Positions 50,666 to 58,122 of a stretch of DNA of 64,000 nucleotides are shown here, one piece after another. The notes under the pieces were generated by a model that made no database searches, was not told the origin of the DNA, and saw only the letters and a program-made list of their open reading frames with translations. This DNA comes from Candidatus Defluviilinea proxima (lineage in GTDB: Bacteria; Chloroflexota; Anaerolineae; Anaerolineales; Villigracilaceae), in NCBI GenBank assembly GCA_016721115.1, contig JADKIW010000001.1:2805501-2869500 (forward strand). The letters run 5' to 3'. The translations under genes and the position numbers were made by a program. Within the stretch, counting starts at the first letter, position 1. Every line of letters begins with the position of its first letter.

Positions 50666-50709
50666 TCCCGAAGGTTGGGTTGACTAAACCCTATAAAGAA
50701 CCTTCGGGA
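50666..50709 (-). terminator. Hairpin between adaptor and ATPase genes (terminator or attenuator)
   Basis: Stem TCCCGAAGGTT/AACCTTCGGGA (50666-50676 with 50699-50709) with a smaller inner GGGTT/AACCC hairpin and TGTTTT after it on the minus strand. It lies inside the exporter operon, so it may lower expression of the ATPase and permease relative to the adaptor. Confidence 0.7.
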
Positions 50710-50721
50710 CGATGTATAAAA

Positions 50722-51759
50722 TTAATTTTCGAACTTGACAGCGGCAGTCATACCCCAACGCATGGCAGGGTTTGTGTCTGTCAACAAGACTGTGACCTTG
50801 TAGACAATGTCGCCTTGATTCTGTGAATAGTTCTGGCCGATGGAAAGGATCTTGCCCTTCATCGCCACATCAGGAAGGGCATCGAGAGTTACGCTGACGC
50901 TCTGGCCTTCCTTCAGTTTGACCACGTCGATCTCGGTTACGTCAGTAGTGATGGCAAGCCAGTTCGTTGTATCTGCGATCACAACAGCGATCTGTCCGGC
51001 GCTGATCGTGCTTCCCAGTTTGGCATTGATTTCAGCGACTACACCATCAAATGGGGCGTTGACTGTGAAAGCGGCCAATGAAGCTTTTGCGGCGTTCAAG
51101 CGTGCGTCCAAAACGGGCAGTTGCTCAGCATTCGGTCCATCTTTCAAGTTGTCATACGTGCGTTGCGCATTGTCCAAGACGGCCTTTTTCAGGGCCAGAT
51201 CGTTCGTTGCGTTGATGATCCACTCTTCGGATGCAGGGCCTTTGAAATTCTCTGTCTCGGGCTTGTATTCGTACCCTCTTGAAGTTTCTACAAGACGAAC
51301 AGTGTAGTTCGTTTGAGGAACTCTATTCGATGTCTTCAAGAAGTTTAGGTAATTTTCGGCTTTCTTGTATTTATCCTGTGCCTCGCGCAGGTCAATGACA
51401 GCTTGGGCAAAATCGGCGCCTCGTGAGTTGACGAGATCATCCATGGCTTTTTGGGCGTTGGCCAGCTCAAGTTTTGCGGCCGCGTAGTTGTTATCGGTCT
51501 CGTTGCCCAAACGGATGAGGGGTTCCCCTGCTTTGACAGCCTGACCTTCCTTGACCATCACTTCGCCAACGGTGCCGCTGGTGTTGAAGGCGATCTCGGC
51601 ATATTGGATGGGTTCCACTCGTCCCTCGGCGATGACGGTGTCATCGGCTATTACGGTTGGAATCGCTTCTGGCGTACCGGTCTCTGCGCTTTTCGAAGTC
51701 GAGCATGCGGTAAAGAGCAAACTTGAAACCACAAGCAAGATAAGGATTTTGTTTTTCAT
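50722..51759 (-). CDS. Lipoprotein adaptor (HlyD/MacA-type) of the second ABC exporter
   Basis: A 345-residue membrane-fusion protein anchored as a lipoprotein (lipobox LFTAC, Cys19) and not by a helix. It has a lipoyl half (VIAEGRVEPIQYAEIAF, VKEGQAVKAGEPLIRLG), a helical hairpin (about 90-215), the second lipoyl half (TVNAPFDGVVAEINAK) and a beta-barrel domain. The hairpin pieces AQAVIDLREAQDKYKKA and LDNAQRTYDNLKDGPN closely match those of the adaptor at 20745, so the two exporters are paralogous. It is the first gene of the minus-strand exporter operon with the cNMP-ATPase and the double FtsX permease. Confidence 0.92.
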   Translation of the reverse strand: MKNKILILLVVSSLLFTACSTSKSAETGTPEAIPTVIADDTVIAEGRVEPIQYAEIAFNTSGTVGEVMVKEGQAVKAGEPLIRLGNETDNNYAAAKLELANAQKAMDDLVNSRGADFAQAVIDLREAQDKYKKAENYLNFLKTSNRVPQTNYTVRLVETSRGYEYKPETENFKGPASEEWIINATNDLALKKAVLDNAQRTYDNLKDGPNAEQLPVLDARLNAAKASLAAFTVNAPFDGVVAEINAKLGSTISAGQIAVVIADTTNWLAITTDVTEIDVVKLKEGQSVSVTLDALPDVAMKGKILSIGQNYSQNQGDIVYKVTVLLTDTNPAMRWGMTAAVKFEN

Positions 51760-51933
51760 ATTAAGCCTCCATGCAAAATAATCTACTGAGTATGATAGGG
51801 TTTTCAGGAAAAAGTTTCACTGCCCAAGGGGGGAGTCTTCACCTATCCACTTGGACAGTTCGCCATTCTCTTCTATATTACGACGGTTTTCGGTTTTAGT
51901 TGCAAACATTGAAAAACTTTAATGCAGATTGTC

Positions 51934-51961
51934 TTGACGTATGGAAAAGACTGATTAAAAT
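51934..51961 (+). promoter_or_regulatory. Promoter of the FtsK-like ATPase gene
   Basis: -35 TTGACG (51934-51939) and -10 TAAAAT (51956-51961) with a 16-base spacer. Transcription would start near 51968, inside the palindromic operator. Confidence 0.75.
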
Positions 51962-51976
51962 AGAACATGTGTTCTA
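51961..51976 (+). promoter_or_regulatory. LexA-type SOS box overlapping the transcription start
   Basis: TAGAACATGTGTTCTA has 7-bp perfect arms. Its core GAAC-ATGT-GTTC fits the Gram-positive LexA consensus CGAACRNRYGTTYC at all inner positions. It overlaps the last base of the -10 box and the expected start, a repressing position. The ribosome site GGAGG follows 4 bases later. Confidence 0.65.
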
Positions 51977-51989
51977 AAAAGGAGGACGC

Positions 51990-52775
51990 ATGTCTGCTAA
52001 TAACCGACAATTCTCTCTTGTGCTTGAATCGTCCCTCAAACTAAAAGCGGATTCCCCAACGCTTCTCGATCACCCGATACCTGCTCTAGCAACTTTGAAC
52101 AGTGTCCTCGCTGGTATCGGTCCACTACCGCGTGAGGCTTTATTCCTCGGCGTGGCATCAGATGGCTTGCCTGTTCTATTGAATCTGCACGACCCGATCC
52201 CTGGCCCGTTGTTGGTTGTGGGTGAAGCGGGCGCTGGTAAAACGGGACTCTTGCAATCCATTGTCAACTCGTTGATCAAAACACACAGAGCAGAAGATCT
52301 GCAATACGGCGTTATCACAGACTACGCCGATGAGTGGTTGTCTGTTGAACACACGCGCCATCGTATGGGTATTTTTTCTGCCAATCAAGAAAGTGCGCAA
52401 GACTATATGCGTTCTCTTGTTTCTTGGGCACGTGAAAATAAAAGATCAGATCGATCCATTTTGTTGTTGATCGATGACCTTGAAGCGATCGCAAAGCTGG
52501 ACTTTGACGCTTTGCAGAATTTTCGCTGGCTCCTCGCGCGTGGACCTGCGCGGCGTGTGTGGCCTGTCATTACCATGAATGCAGATCGCTATGGTCAGGT
52601 ACTTTCATGGATACCGATCTTCCGTACGCGTGTGTTTGGACGTATTACTAACGAACGTGTGGCGGCTGCGCTTGGTGGCGATAAGAAATCAGCGTTGGAT
52701 CAGTTGGAAGCGAAGATCCAGTTTTCCCTGCGCGAGAACGGGAATTGGGTCCGCTTTTGGCTCCCAAGTGTCTAG
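51990..52775 (+). CDS. FtsK/SpoIIIE-like P-loop ATPase, possible SOS-regulated gene
   Basis: A 261-residue protein with a single ATPase domain of the FtsK/HerA/EssC group. Walker A is VVGEAGAGKTGLL near 79-87, Walker B ILLLIDDLEAI near 165, and the segment RWLLARGPARRVWPVITMNADR near 190 resembles the sensor region of FtsK-like ATPases. The first 70 residues lead in with GPLPREALFLGVASDGLPVLLNLHD, similar to the FtsK pattern 'lGxdxxGxpvxldL'. No membrane helix or gamma domain is present. A role in DNA handling is suggested by the LexA-type box at its promoter, but that is inference. AGGAGG lies 6 bases before the ATG. Confidence 0.75.
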   Translation: MSANNRQFSLVLESSLKLKADSPTLLDHPIPALATLNSVLAGIGPLPREALFLGVASDGLPVLLNLHDPIPGPLLVVGEAGAGKTGLLQSIVNSLIKTHRAEDLQYGVITDYADEWLSVEHTRHRMGIFSANQESAQDYMRSLVSWARENKRSDRSILLLIDDLEAIAKLDFDALQNFRWLLARGPARRVWPVITMNADRYGQVLSWIPIFRTRVFGRITNERVAAALGGDKKSALDQLEAKIQFSLRENGNWVRFWLPSV

Positions 52776-52792
52776 TCTTGTAATCCCAGTTG

Positions 52793-52801
52793 TGCTAGAA
52801 T
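52793..52801 (+). promoter_or_regulatory. Extended -10 promoter with long leader for the RRM gene
   Basis: TGCTAGAAT gives an extended -10. Transcription near 52808 would leave a leader of about 160 bases before the ATG at 52969, containing no open frame. Long leaders of this kind are typical of cold-shock RNA-binding protein genes. Confidence 0.5.
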
Positions 52802-52968
52802 CAAATTTGTAAGTGCATGAAGTTTGGCGGTCTCGGCAATCAGAAGGGGAATCTTGTTTCACTTCCTGGCGCCTGGGTGTCTGTGATCCCGTAAGTCATG
52901 CATCGTTGATCCGTCCCGCCGTTGGTAGTTGCTTCACTGCCCGGCATACACTCAGGAGAGAGAATTAA

Positions 52969-53322
52969 ATGGAAGCGAAACTATATGTAGGAAATCTGCC
53001 GTACAGCACGGTGGATGCAGACTTGGAAAACCTGTTTTCCCAAGCTGGCAACGTCAAGTCTGCGCAAGTGATCAAGGATCGCGTTAGTGGACGCTCAAAA
53101 GGCTTTGGCTTTGTTGAGATGTCCTCACCCGATGAAGCCCAAAGCGCCATTAACAAGTTTAATGGTCAGGACTTCAATGGACGCGCCCTCACTGTGAATC
53201 TTGCCCGTCCGCGCGAGGATCGTCCTGGCGGCGGAGGAGGCGGTTTTCGCGGTGGCGGCGATCGTGGTGGTGGCCGCAGGCAAGGTGGCGGCGGCGATCG
53301 GGAACGCAGACGCGATTACTAG
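52969..53322 (+). CDS. RRM RNA-binding protein with Gly/Arg-rich tail
   Basis: A 117-residue protein with one RNA recognition motif at residues 3-80. RNP2 is LYVGNLPY and RNP1 is KGFGFVEM, both intact with their aromatic residues. The tail (about 84-117) is an RGG-like sequence of Gly and Arg. This is the architecture of cyanobacterial Rbp and plant-type glycine-rich proteins, which act as RNA chaperones under cold stress. GGAGAG precedes the ATG. The gene has its own promoter, a long leader and its own terminator. Confidence 0.95.
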   Translation: MEAKLYVGNLPYSTVDADLENLFSQAGNVKSAQVIKDRVSGRSKGFGFVEMSSPDEAQSAINKFNGQDFNGRALTVNLARPREDRPGGGGGGFRGGGDRGGGRRQGGGGDRERRRDY

Positions 53323-53344
53323 GTCGTCATAATTCTTTGCAGTT

Positions 53345-53382
53345 TTTGAGCCAAATGGGCGGCGCCATCCATTTGGCTCAAA
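53345..53382 (+). terminator. Terminator after the RRM gene
   Basis: 14-bp perfect stem (53345-53358 with 53369-53382), 10-base loop, A/T-rich tail TTATTT. Confidence 0.85.
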
Positions 53383-53392
53383 TTATTTATGG

Positions 53393-53860
53393 ATGTTTGA
53401 CATGCTCGATAGCTTTATCGTACGCGAATACGCACCGCAGGATTTTGATGCAGTGACCATTCTGTGGCGAGTCTCTCGCGAGAAATCTTTACCTGATTTT
53501 CAGCGTGAAAAAGGATACTTCTTTTATGAGGACCAGTGGTATTTTAGTGAAATGGTCTTGAAGAAGGACAAGGTTTGGGTGGTGGAACAGAATGGACGCG
53601 TGGTCGCGTTCATGGCAATGGAAAACGATTTTATTGATCAGTTATATATTCATCCCGATCATTGGCGACAGGGAATTGGGACTGTTCTGTTGAATTTCGC
53701 ACGGGAGAAATCTCCGGAACATTTGTGGCTTTATACTTTACAGGTCAACGTCAATGCGCGCGCCTTTTATGAGAAGAACGGATTTATTGCAGAGAAGTTT
53801 GGTGTCAGCCCGCCGCCGGAGAATGCGCCGGATGTGGAATATCATTGGAGAAAATTGTAA
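53393..53860 (+). CDS. GNAT family N-acetyltransferase
   Basis: A 155-residue acetyltransferase. The acetyl-CoA loop is in IHPDHWRQGIGTVLLNFA (R/Q-x-x-G-x-G/A near 92-97), preceded by the strand VVAFMAMENDFIDQLYI and followed by LQVNVNARAFYEKNGF, the usual C-terminal GNAT pattern. Substrate unknown. The start may be ATG at 53393 or 53402; neither has a ribosome site. It lies directly behind the RRM terminator and 10 bases before alr, so it may head the alr-lspA-rluD-type cluster. Confidence 0.9.
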   Translation: MFDMLDSFIVREYAPQDFDAVTILWRVSREKSLPDFQREKGYFFYEDQWYFSEMVLKKDKVWVVEQNGRVVAFMAMENDFIDQLYIHPDHWRQGIGTVLLNFAREKSPEHLWLYTLQVNVNARAFYEKNGFIAEKFGVSPPPENAPDVEYHWRKL

Positions 53861-53870
53861 TTAACAGCCT

Positions 53871-54980
53871 ATGTCAAATCAAATTCGCCCGGTATATCTT
53901 GAAGTGAATCTTTCTCAACTGAGAAAAAATATTGAAGCCATTCGAGCACATGTTGGCTCGGCCAGGGTCATGCCGATGATCAAGGCCAATGCATATGGAC
54001 ACGGCGTGGACGGTGTTGCACCGTTCATCGAACCGTACGTGGATTATCTTGGTGTAGCGATTCTTGAAGAAGGAATCCATTTGCGTGAATTGGGAATCAC
54101 CAAACCAATTCTTGTTGCTGGTGGCGCGTTGCCGGAGCAAGTTCCATATTTTGCGGAATATGACCTGACATTAACCGGCTCATCTGTTGAATTGTTGGAT
54201 GCGGCCAATGAAGTTTCTCAGACAACTGGTAAACGCATCAAGACTCATCTGAAAATTGATACCGGTATGGAGAGGGTGGGCGTCCATGAGTACGAAGCGG
54301 AAACGTTGATCTGTAAGTCGTTAGCGTGTAGCCACTTGGATGTGGAAGGGATTTATACACACTTTGCAAACTCAGAAGTGAGCGATGCAAATTATTCGAA
54401 GTTACAACTCGAACGATTTGAAGAAGCTCTTGATGTATATCGGAAGTTGAGCATCCCTGTCCCTCCGATCAGGCATGTTTGCAATTCAGGCGGAATCTTG
54501 AATTTGCCGCAAGCACATTTTGACATGGTGCGCCCGGGGATTCTGTTTTATGGTATTTATCCCGGCAAGGAGACGCCTCGTATTGATGGCGTAAAACCTG
54601 CTGTGACATGGCGTGCGAAGGTCTCGTATTCGAAGAGAACAAGGCCTGGGCGGGCTGTTAGCTATGGGTCGCTGTGGCAGGCTGAAGTCGAGACAAGAAT
54701 CGTCACTGTCCCATGCGGATATGCGGATGGGTATTTTCGTCGCATGACGAATCACGCGCAGGTGCTCATCCATCAAAAAAAGTATCCGCAAGTGGGGCGC
54801 ATTTGCATGGATCAATTTATGGTGAACGTTGGCGATGATGATGTCAGAGTGGGAGATGATGTGGTCCTATTAGGTGATGAAATTTTTGCGGAAGATCTTG
54901 CTGAGTGGACGGGCACGAACGAGTACGAGGTTCTTACAAATATCAGCGCGCGTGTGCCACGTGTGTACGTGAATGAGTGA
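53871..54980 (+). CDS. alr: Alanine racemase
   Basis: Alanine racemase converts L- to D-alanine for peptidoglycan. The 369-residue protein has the PLP lysine in MIKANAYGHG (Lys38 region), the catalytic Tyr in VPCGYADGYFRR near 283, the substrate segment HLKIDTGMERVG near 127, and VGRICMDQFMVN near 308. Fold-type III barrel followed by the C-terminal beta domain is complete, ending near RVPRVYVNE. It is followed by lspA after 34 bases, and the two, with the RluD-type gene, form an envelope and translation cluster. Confidence 0.96.
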   Translation: MSNQIRPVYLEVNLSQLRKNIEAIRAHVGSARVMPMIKANAYGHGVDGVAPFIEPYVDYLGVAILEEGIHLRELGITKPILVAGGALPEQVPYFAEYDLTLTGSSVELLDAANEVSQTTGKRIKTHLKIDTGMERVGVHEYEAETLICKSLACSHLDVEGIYTHFANSEVSDANYSKLQLERFEEALDVYRKLSIPVPPIRHVCNSGGILNLPQAHFDMVRPGILFYGIYPGKETPRIDGVKPAVTWRAKVSYSKRTRPGRAVSYGSLWQAEVETRIVTVPCGYADGYFRRMTNHAQVLIHQKKYPQVGRICMDQFMVNVGDDDVRVGDDVVLLGDEIFAEDLAEWTGTNEYEVLTNISARVPRVYVNE

Positions 54981-54989
54981 TGGTAGAAT
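54981..54989 (+). promoter_or_regulatory. Extended -10 promoter for lspA at the end of alr
   Basis: TGGTAGAAT, formed over and just after the alr stop codon, would start transcription near 54996, about 19 bases before the lspA TTG start. Confidence 0.45.
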
Positions 54990-55014
54990 GATGCGATTTC
55001 GTTTGAGGTGAAAA

Positions 55015-55566
55015 TTGAAAAATATAGTTCAAAAATATTGGCAGATTGTTTTGATCGCTATTGTCATCGTCGGGTTGGATCAGTGGACGAAGACTTTTGT
55101 GCGCACAACCATTCCGTTGGGCGAGCGCTGGTTGCCTGCAGGTTGGGAATGGCTACAACCTTATGCACGTATTGTGCATTGGTACAACACAGGTGCGGCG
55201 TTCGGAATGTTTAAAGATGGAAGCATGGTATTTACGGTGCTGGCCTTTATCGTGATCGGGTTGATCCTTTTTTATTATCCACAGGTCGAAAGCGCGGACT
55301 GGTCATTGCGTATTGCAATGAGCATGCAGTTAGGTGGCGCCGCTGGTAATTTGATCGACCGTCTGACGATTGGGCATGTGACGGATTGGATCTCTGTTGG
55401 AAACTTTGCCGTGTTTAACGTTGCCGACGCAAGCATCAGCATGGGTGCGGCCATTTTATTCCTCGGTGTGTGGATGATGGAACGAAAAGAGAAAAAGAAA
55501 AAGGAACAGGAAATGGCTGAACAAAATCAATCTGGACCGGCGCAAAGTGAAGTAACCAGTGAGTGA
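55015..55566 (+). CDS. lspA: Lipoprotein signal peptidase (signal peptidase II)
   Basis: LspA cleaves the signal peptide of prolipoproteins after lipidation. The 183-residue membrane protein has four helices and the catalytic Asp pair: GGAAGNLIDRLTIGHVTDWI gives the first Asp, FNVADASISMG the second. The N-terminal LDQWTKTFV and the NTGAAFGMF motif are also typical. The start codon is TTG at 55015, 5 bases after GAGGTG. The C-terminus has a charged tail (KEKKKKEQE). It overlaps the next gene by 8 bases. Many lipoproteins in this window are expected substrates. Confidence 0.96.
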   Translation: MKNIVQKYWQIVLIAIVIVGLDQWTKTFVRTTIPLGERWLPAGWEWLQPYARIVHWYNTGAAFGMFKDGSMVFTVLAFIVIGLILFYYPQVESADWSLRIAMSMQLGGAAGNLIDRLTIGHVTDWISVGNFAVFNVADASISMGAAILFLGVWMMERKEKKKKEQEMAEQNQSGPAQSEVTSE

Positions 55567-56479
55567 TCGCGTACTGAATTTTAGTTTTGATAATGAAACT
55601 CCTGAGCGGCTCGATAAGTTCTTGACCGGGCTGTTACAGGAGTTTTCTCGCTCTCGGATACAAGGCCTAATTCTGGATGGCTTTGTGGACGTGAACGGTC
55701 AGGCCGCAAAAAAAGCTGGTCAGGCCCTCGAGGCCGGTTCCACTGTGACGGTTCGGATTCCGCCACCTTTGCCGACAAATATCCTCGCCGAGGATATTCC
55801 ACTGAATATTGTGTTCGAGAACGAAGACCTGATCGTGGTCAATAAACCGGCTGGTATGGTTGTCCACCCGGCGGCTGGTCACGCCTCTGGGACATTGGTC
55901 AATGCTGTATTGGGGTACGATCCAGATTTGGAAGGGATCGGTGGCGAAGAACGCCCTGGTGTTGTACATCGCCTAGATAAAGAGACTTCAGGTTTGATCG
56001 TGCTTGCGAAGAACGAGCGCGCACACCGCTGGTTGCAGGATCAGTTCCGTTTGCGGAAGGTGAATAAGACCTATCTGGCGCTGGTAGATGGTAAACCGCC
56101 TACACCGTCTGGCCGTGTGGAAGCCTATATCGGACGTGACCCAAAACATCGAAAATATATGGCGATCGTTTCAGAGAGCAAAGGACGTGAATCGGTCTCT
56201 GAATATAAAACTGTGGAAGAGTTTCATAAACATACTTTGCTTGAGTTCCATCCGCACACCGGGCGGACTCACCAGATCAGGCTTCACTGTGCATTCTTGA
56301 AATGTCCGATTGTAGGGGACGAGATCTATGGGAGGAAGACTTCCACGATCAATATTGGACGTCACTTCCTGCATGCGTATCGCCTAAGTATTGTTTTGCC
56401 GAATGAGAAAGCACCCAGAGAGTTCGAAGCGCCATTGCCAGAAGAACTGGAAAGCGTATTGACTTTCTTGCGTTCATGA
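55559..56479 (+). CDS. RluA/RluD-family pseudouridine synthase
   Basis: A 306-residue enzyme with an N-terminal S4 RNA-binding domain (about 14-70, RLDKFLTGLLQEFSRSR, DVNGQ) and a pseudouridine synthase domain. The catalytic Asp is in HRLDKETSGLIVLAKN near 140. Other motifs are VVNKPAGMVVHPAAGH and FHPHTGRTHQIRLH. This arrangement fits RluD, which modifies 23S rRNA helix 69, but RluC-like activity cannot be ruled out. The start is GTG at 55559 within lspA, and its end overlaps the next gene by 4 bases, so lspA, this gene and the phosphatase gene are coupled. Confidence 0.94.
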   Translation: MSDRVLNFSFDNETPERLDKFLTGLLQEFSRSRIQGLILDGFVDVNGQAAKKAGQALEAGSTVTVRIPPPLPTNILAEDIPLNIVFENEDLIVVNKPAGMVVHPAAGHASGTLVNAVLGYDPDLEGIGGEERPGVVHRLDKETSGLIVLAKNERAHRWLQDQFRLRKVNKTYLALVDGKPPTPSGRVEAYIGRDPKHRKYMAIVSESKGRESVSEYKTVEEFHKHTLLEFHPHTGRTHQIRLHCAFLKCPIVGDEIYGRKTSTINIGRHFLHAYRLSIVLPNEKAPREFEAPLPEELESVLTFLRS

Positions 56480-57039
56480 AATATTTGATCCTTGTCAAAC
56501 ATTCCAACCCTGATGTCATTAAACTTGCCCCTGCCCGTGAGTGGGGCCTTTCAGAGAATGGACGGATACGTGCTCAAAAGCTCGCAGAAAAGTTAAAGCT
56601 ATACGAGCCTGAAGTGATTGTTTCGAGTATTGAACCGAAAGCGCGGCAGACGGCTGAGATCATTAGCGAAAATCTGGGGTTGAATTTTGTTGCGCTAAAT
56701 GGATTGCACGAACATGATCGAAGTCAATCTCCTTTTTATGAAGATGATGAATTTCAAAGACTTGTTCGTGATTTCTTTAATAACCCTGATATGCTCATTT
56801 TCGGAAACGAGACTGCAGATCAGGCGTTGATAAGGTTTCGTGACTCTATTGATTCGGTGATGAGATCTTATACCGAGCAAACTGTGATCGTTGTAGCTCA
56901 CGGGACGGTTATATCCCTGTTTGTTTCATGGCTGACCGGAGAAGACGGCTACCTTCTTTGGAACAAACTGGGTTTACCTTCCTTTCTCATACTCGATATG
57001 AAATCCAAAACTTGTTTGAAAATAGAAAATATACCTTGA
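56476..57039 (+). CDS. Histidine phosphatase superfamily protein with modified RHG motif
   Basis: A 187-residue protein of the phosphoglycerate-mutase-like fold. The catalytic motif LVRHGE reads LVKHSN, keeping the His (near 9) but replacing Arg and Gly. ARQTAEII near 59 supplies an Arg, and VVAHGTVISLF near 140 supplies the second His. The middle part LHEHDRSQSPFYEDDEF is acidic. Substrate is unknown; activity may be altered by the KHS change. It overlaps the preceding synthase gene by 4 bases, and the threonine aldolase gene follows after 10 bases. Confidence 0.88.
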   Translation: MKYLILVKHSNPDVIKLAPAREWGLSENGRIRAQKLAEKLKLYEPEVIVSSIEPKARQTAEIISENLGLNFVALNGLHEHDRSQSPFYEDDEFQRLVRDFFNNPDMLIFGNETADQALIRFRDSIDSVMRSYTEQTVIVVAHGTVISLFVSWLTGEDGYLLWNKLGLPSFLILDMKSKTCLKIENIP

Positions 57040-57049
57040 GGAGTGTTCC

Positions 57050-58090
57050 ATGGAATACATTGACCTTCGTTCTGATACTGTCACCAAACCCACGCCTGAG
57101 ATGCGCGAAGCAATGGCAGAGGCCGAGGTGGGGGATGATGTCTATCGTGACGATCCAACTGTCAATAAGTTGGAGACGATAGCGGCTGAAAAATTAGGAA
57201 AAGAGGCGGGCATCTTTGTCCCTTCTGGGACGATGGGGAATCTACTTGCGTTACTTGTCCACTGCCAAAGGGGAGATGAAGTTATTCTGGGAAATCAGTC
57301 TCACATCTATTTGAATGAAGCGGGTGGAATGTCTGCTTTGGGAGGGATTCATCCCAATCCGATACCGAATCAAAAAGATGGGACGCTTGCCGTCGAAGAT
57401 ATCATCGCCTCCATTCGCGACTCAGAAGATGTGCATCAGCCCATTACGAAATTGATCTGCCTTGAGAACACACAAAACATTTGTGGTGGTATCCCGTTAA
57501 CCGTGGAGTACACGAAGCAAATTGGCGACCTTGCTCGTAAATATCACCTAGCTTTTCACATTGATGGCGCGCGCATTTTCAATGCGGCGGTTGCTCAAAA
57601 CGTGGATGTGAAAGACTTGGTTGCGCCTGCGGATTCAGTGATGTTTTGTTTGAGTAAAGGGTTGGCATCTCCCATTGGGTCGATGTTGGTGGGGACAGAA
57701 AAATTCGTTGCGCGTGCGCGTCATTTGCGGAAGATGTTGGGTGGCGGGATGCGACAAGTGGGTGTCATTGCCGCGGCTGGATTGATCTCCCTTGAAAAGA
57801 TGACTCTTCGTTTGGGAGATGACCATAAACACGCCAAACAACTTGCCGATGGGTTATGTACAATTCCCGGCATCGTAGTCGATGAAGATTCCCCAAAGAC
57901 GAATATGATCTATTTCAATCTGGCTAAAGGTGTGAAAGTCACATCACAACAGATCGGTGAGCGGATGAAGGAAGCTGGTATTTTAGTTGATGCCTATCAC
58001 CCTTCCCGCTTCCGCCTTGTAACACATTATTGGGTGGACGATGATGCCGTGGAAAAAAGCATTTCGGCGTTCAAGAAGATTATGCAATAA
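57050..58090 (+). CDS. ltaE: Low-specificity L-threonine aldolase
   Basis: A PLP enzyme of 346 residues that splits L-threonine/allo-threonine to glycine and acetaldehyde. Typical pieces are IDLRSDTVTKPTPEMREAMA at the N-terminus, VGDDVYRDDPTVNKLE, FVPSGTMGNLLAL, LENTQNICGG, HIDGARIFNAAVA and the PLP-lysine in FCLSKGLASPIGS near 200. Length and motifs fit the family closely. GGAG lies 7 bases before the ATG. A terminator follows its stop. Confidence 0.95.
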   Translation: MEYIDLRSDTVTKPTPEMREAMAEAEVGDDVYRDDPTVNKLETIAAEKLGKEAGIFVPSGTMGNLLALLVHCQRGDEVILGNQSHIYLNEAGGMSALGGIHPNPIPNQKDGTLAVEDIIASIRDSEDVHQPITKLICLENTQNICGGIPLTVEYTKQIGDLARKYHLAFHIDGARIFNAAVAQNVDVKDLVAPADSVMFCLSKGLASPIGSMLVGTEKFVARARHLRKMLGGGMRQVGVIAAAGLISLEKMTLRLGDDHKHAKQLADGLCTIPGIVVDEDSPKTNMIYFNLAKGVKVTSQQIGERMKEAGILVDAYHPSRFRLVTHYWVDDDAVEKSISAFKKIMQ

Positions 58091-58092
58091 AC

Positions 58093-58122
58093 AAAATGGA
58101 CAGGTACGGACCTGTCCATTTT
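58093..58122. terminator. Bidirectional terminator between ltaE and the GGDEF gene
   Basis: Perfect 13-bp stem (58093-58105 with 58110-58122) and 4-base loop. Its right arm includes the last bases of the convergent GGDEF gene. Confidence 0.88.
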
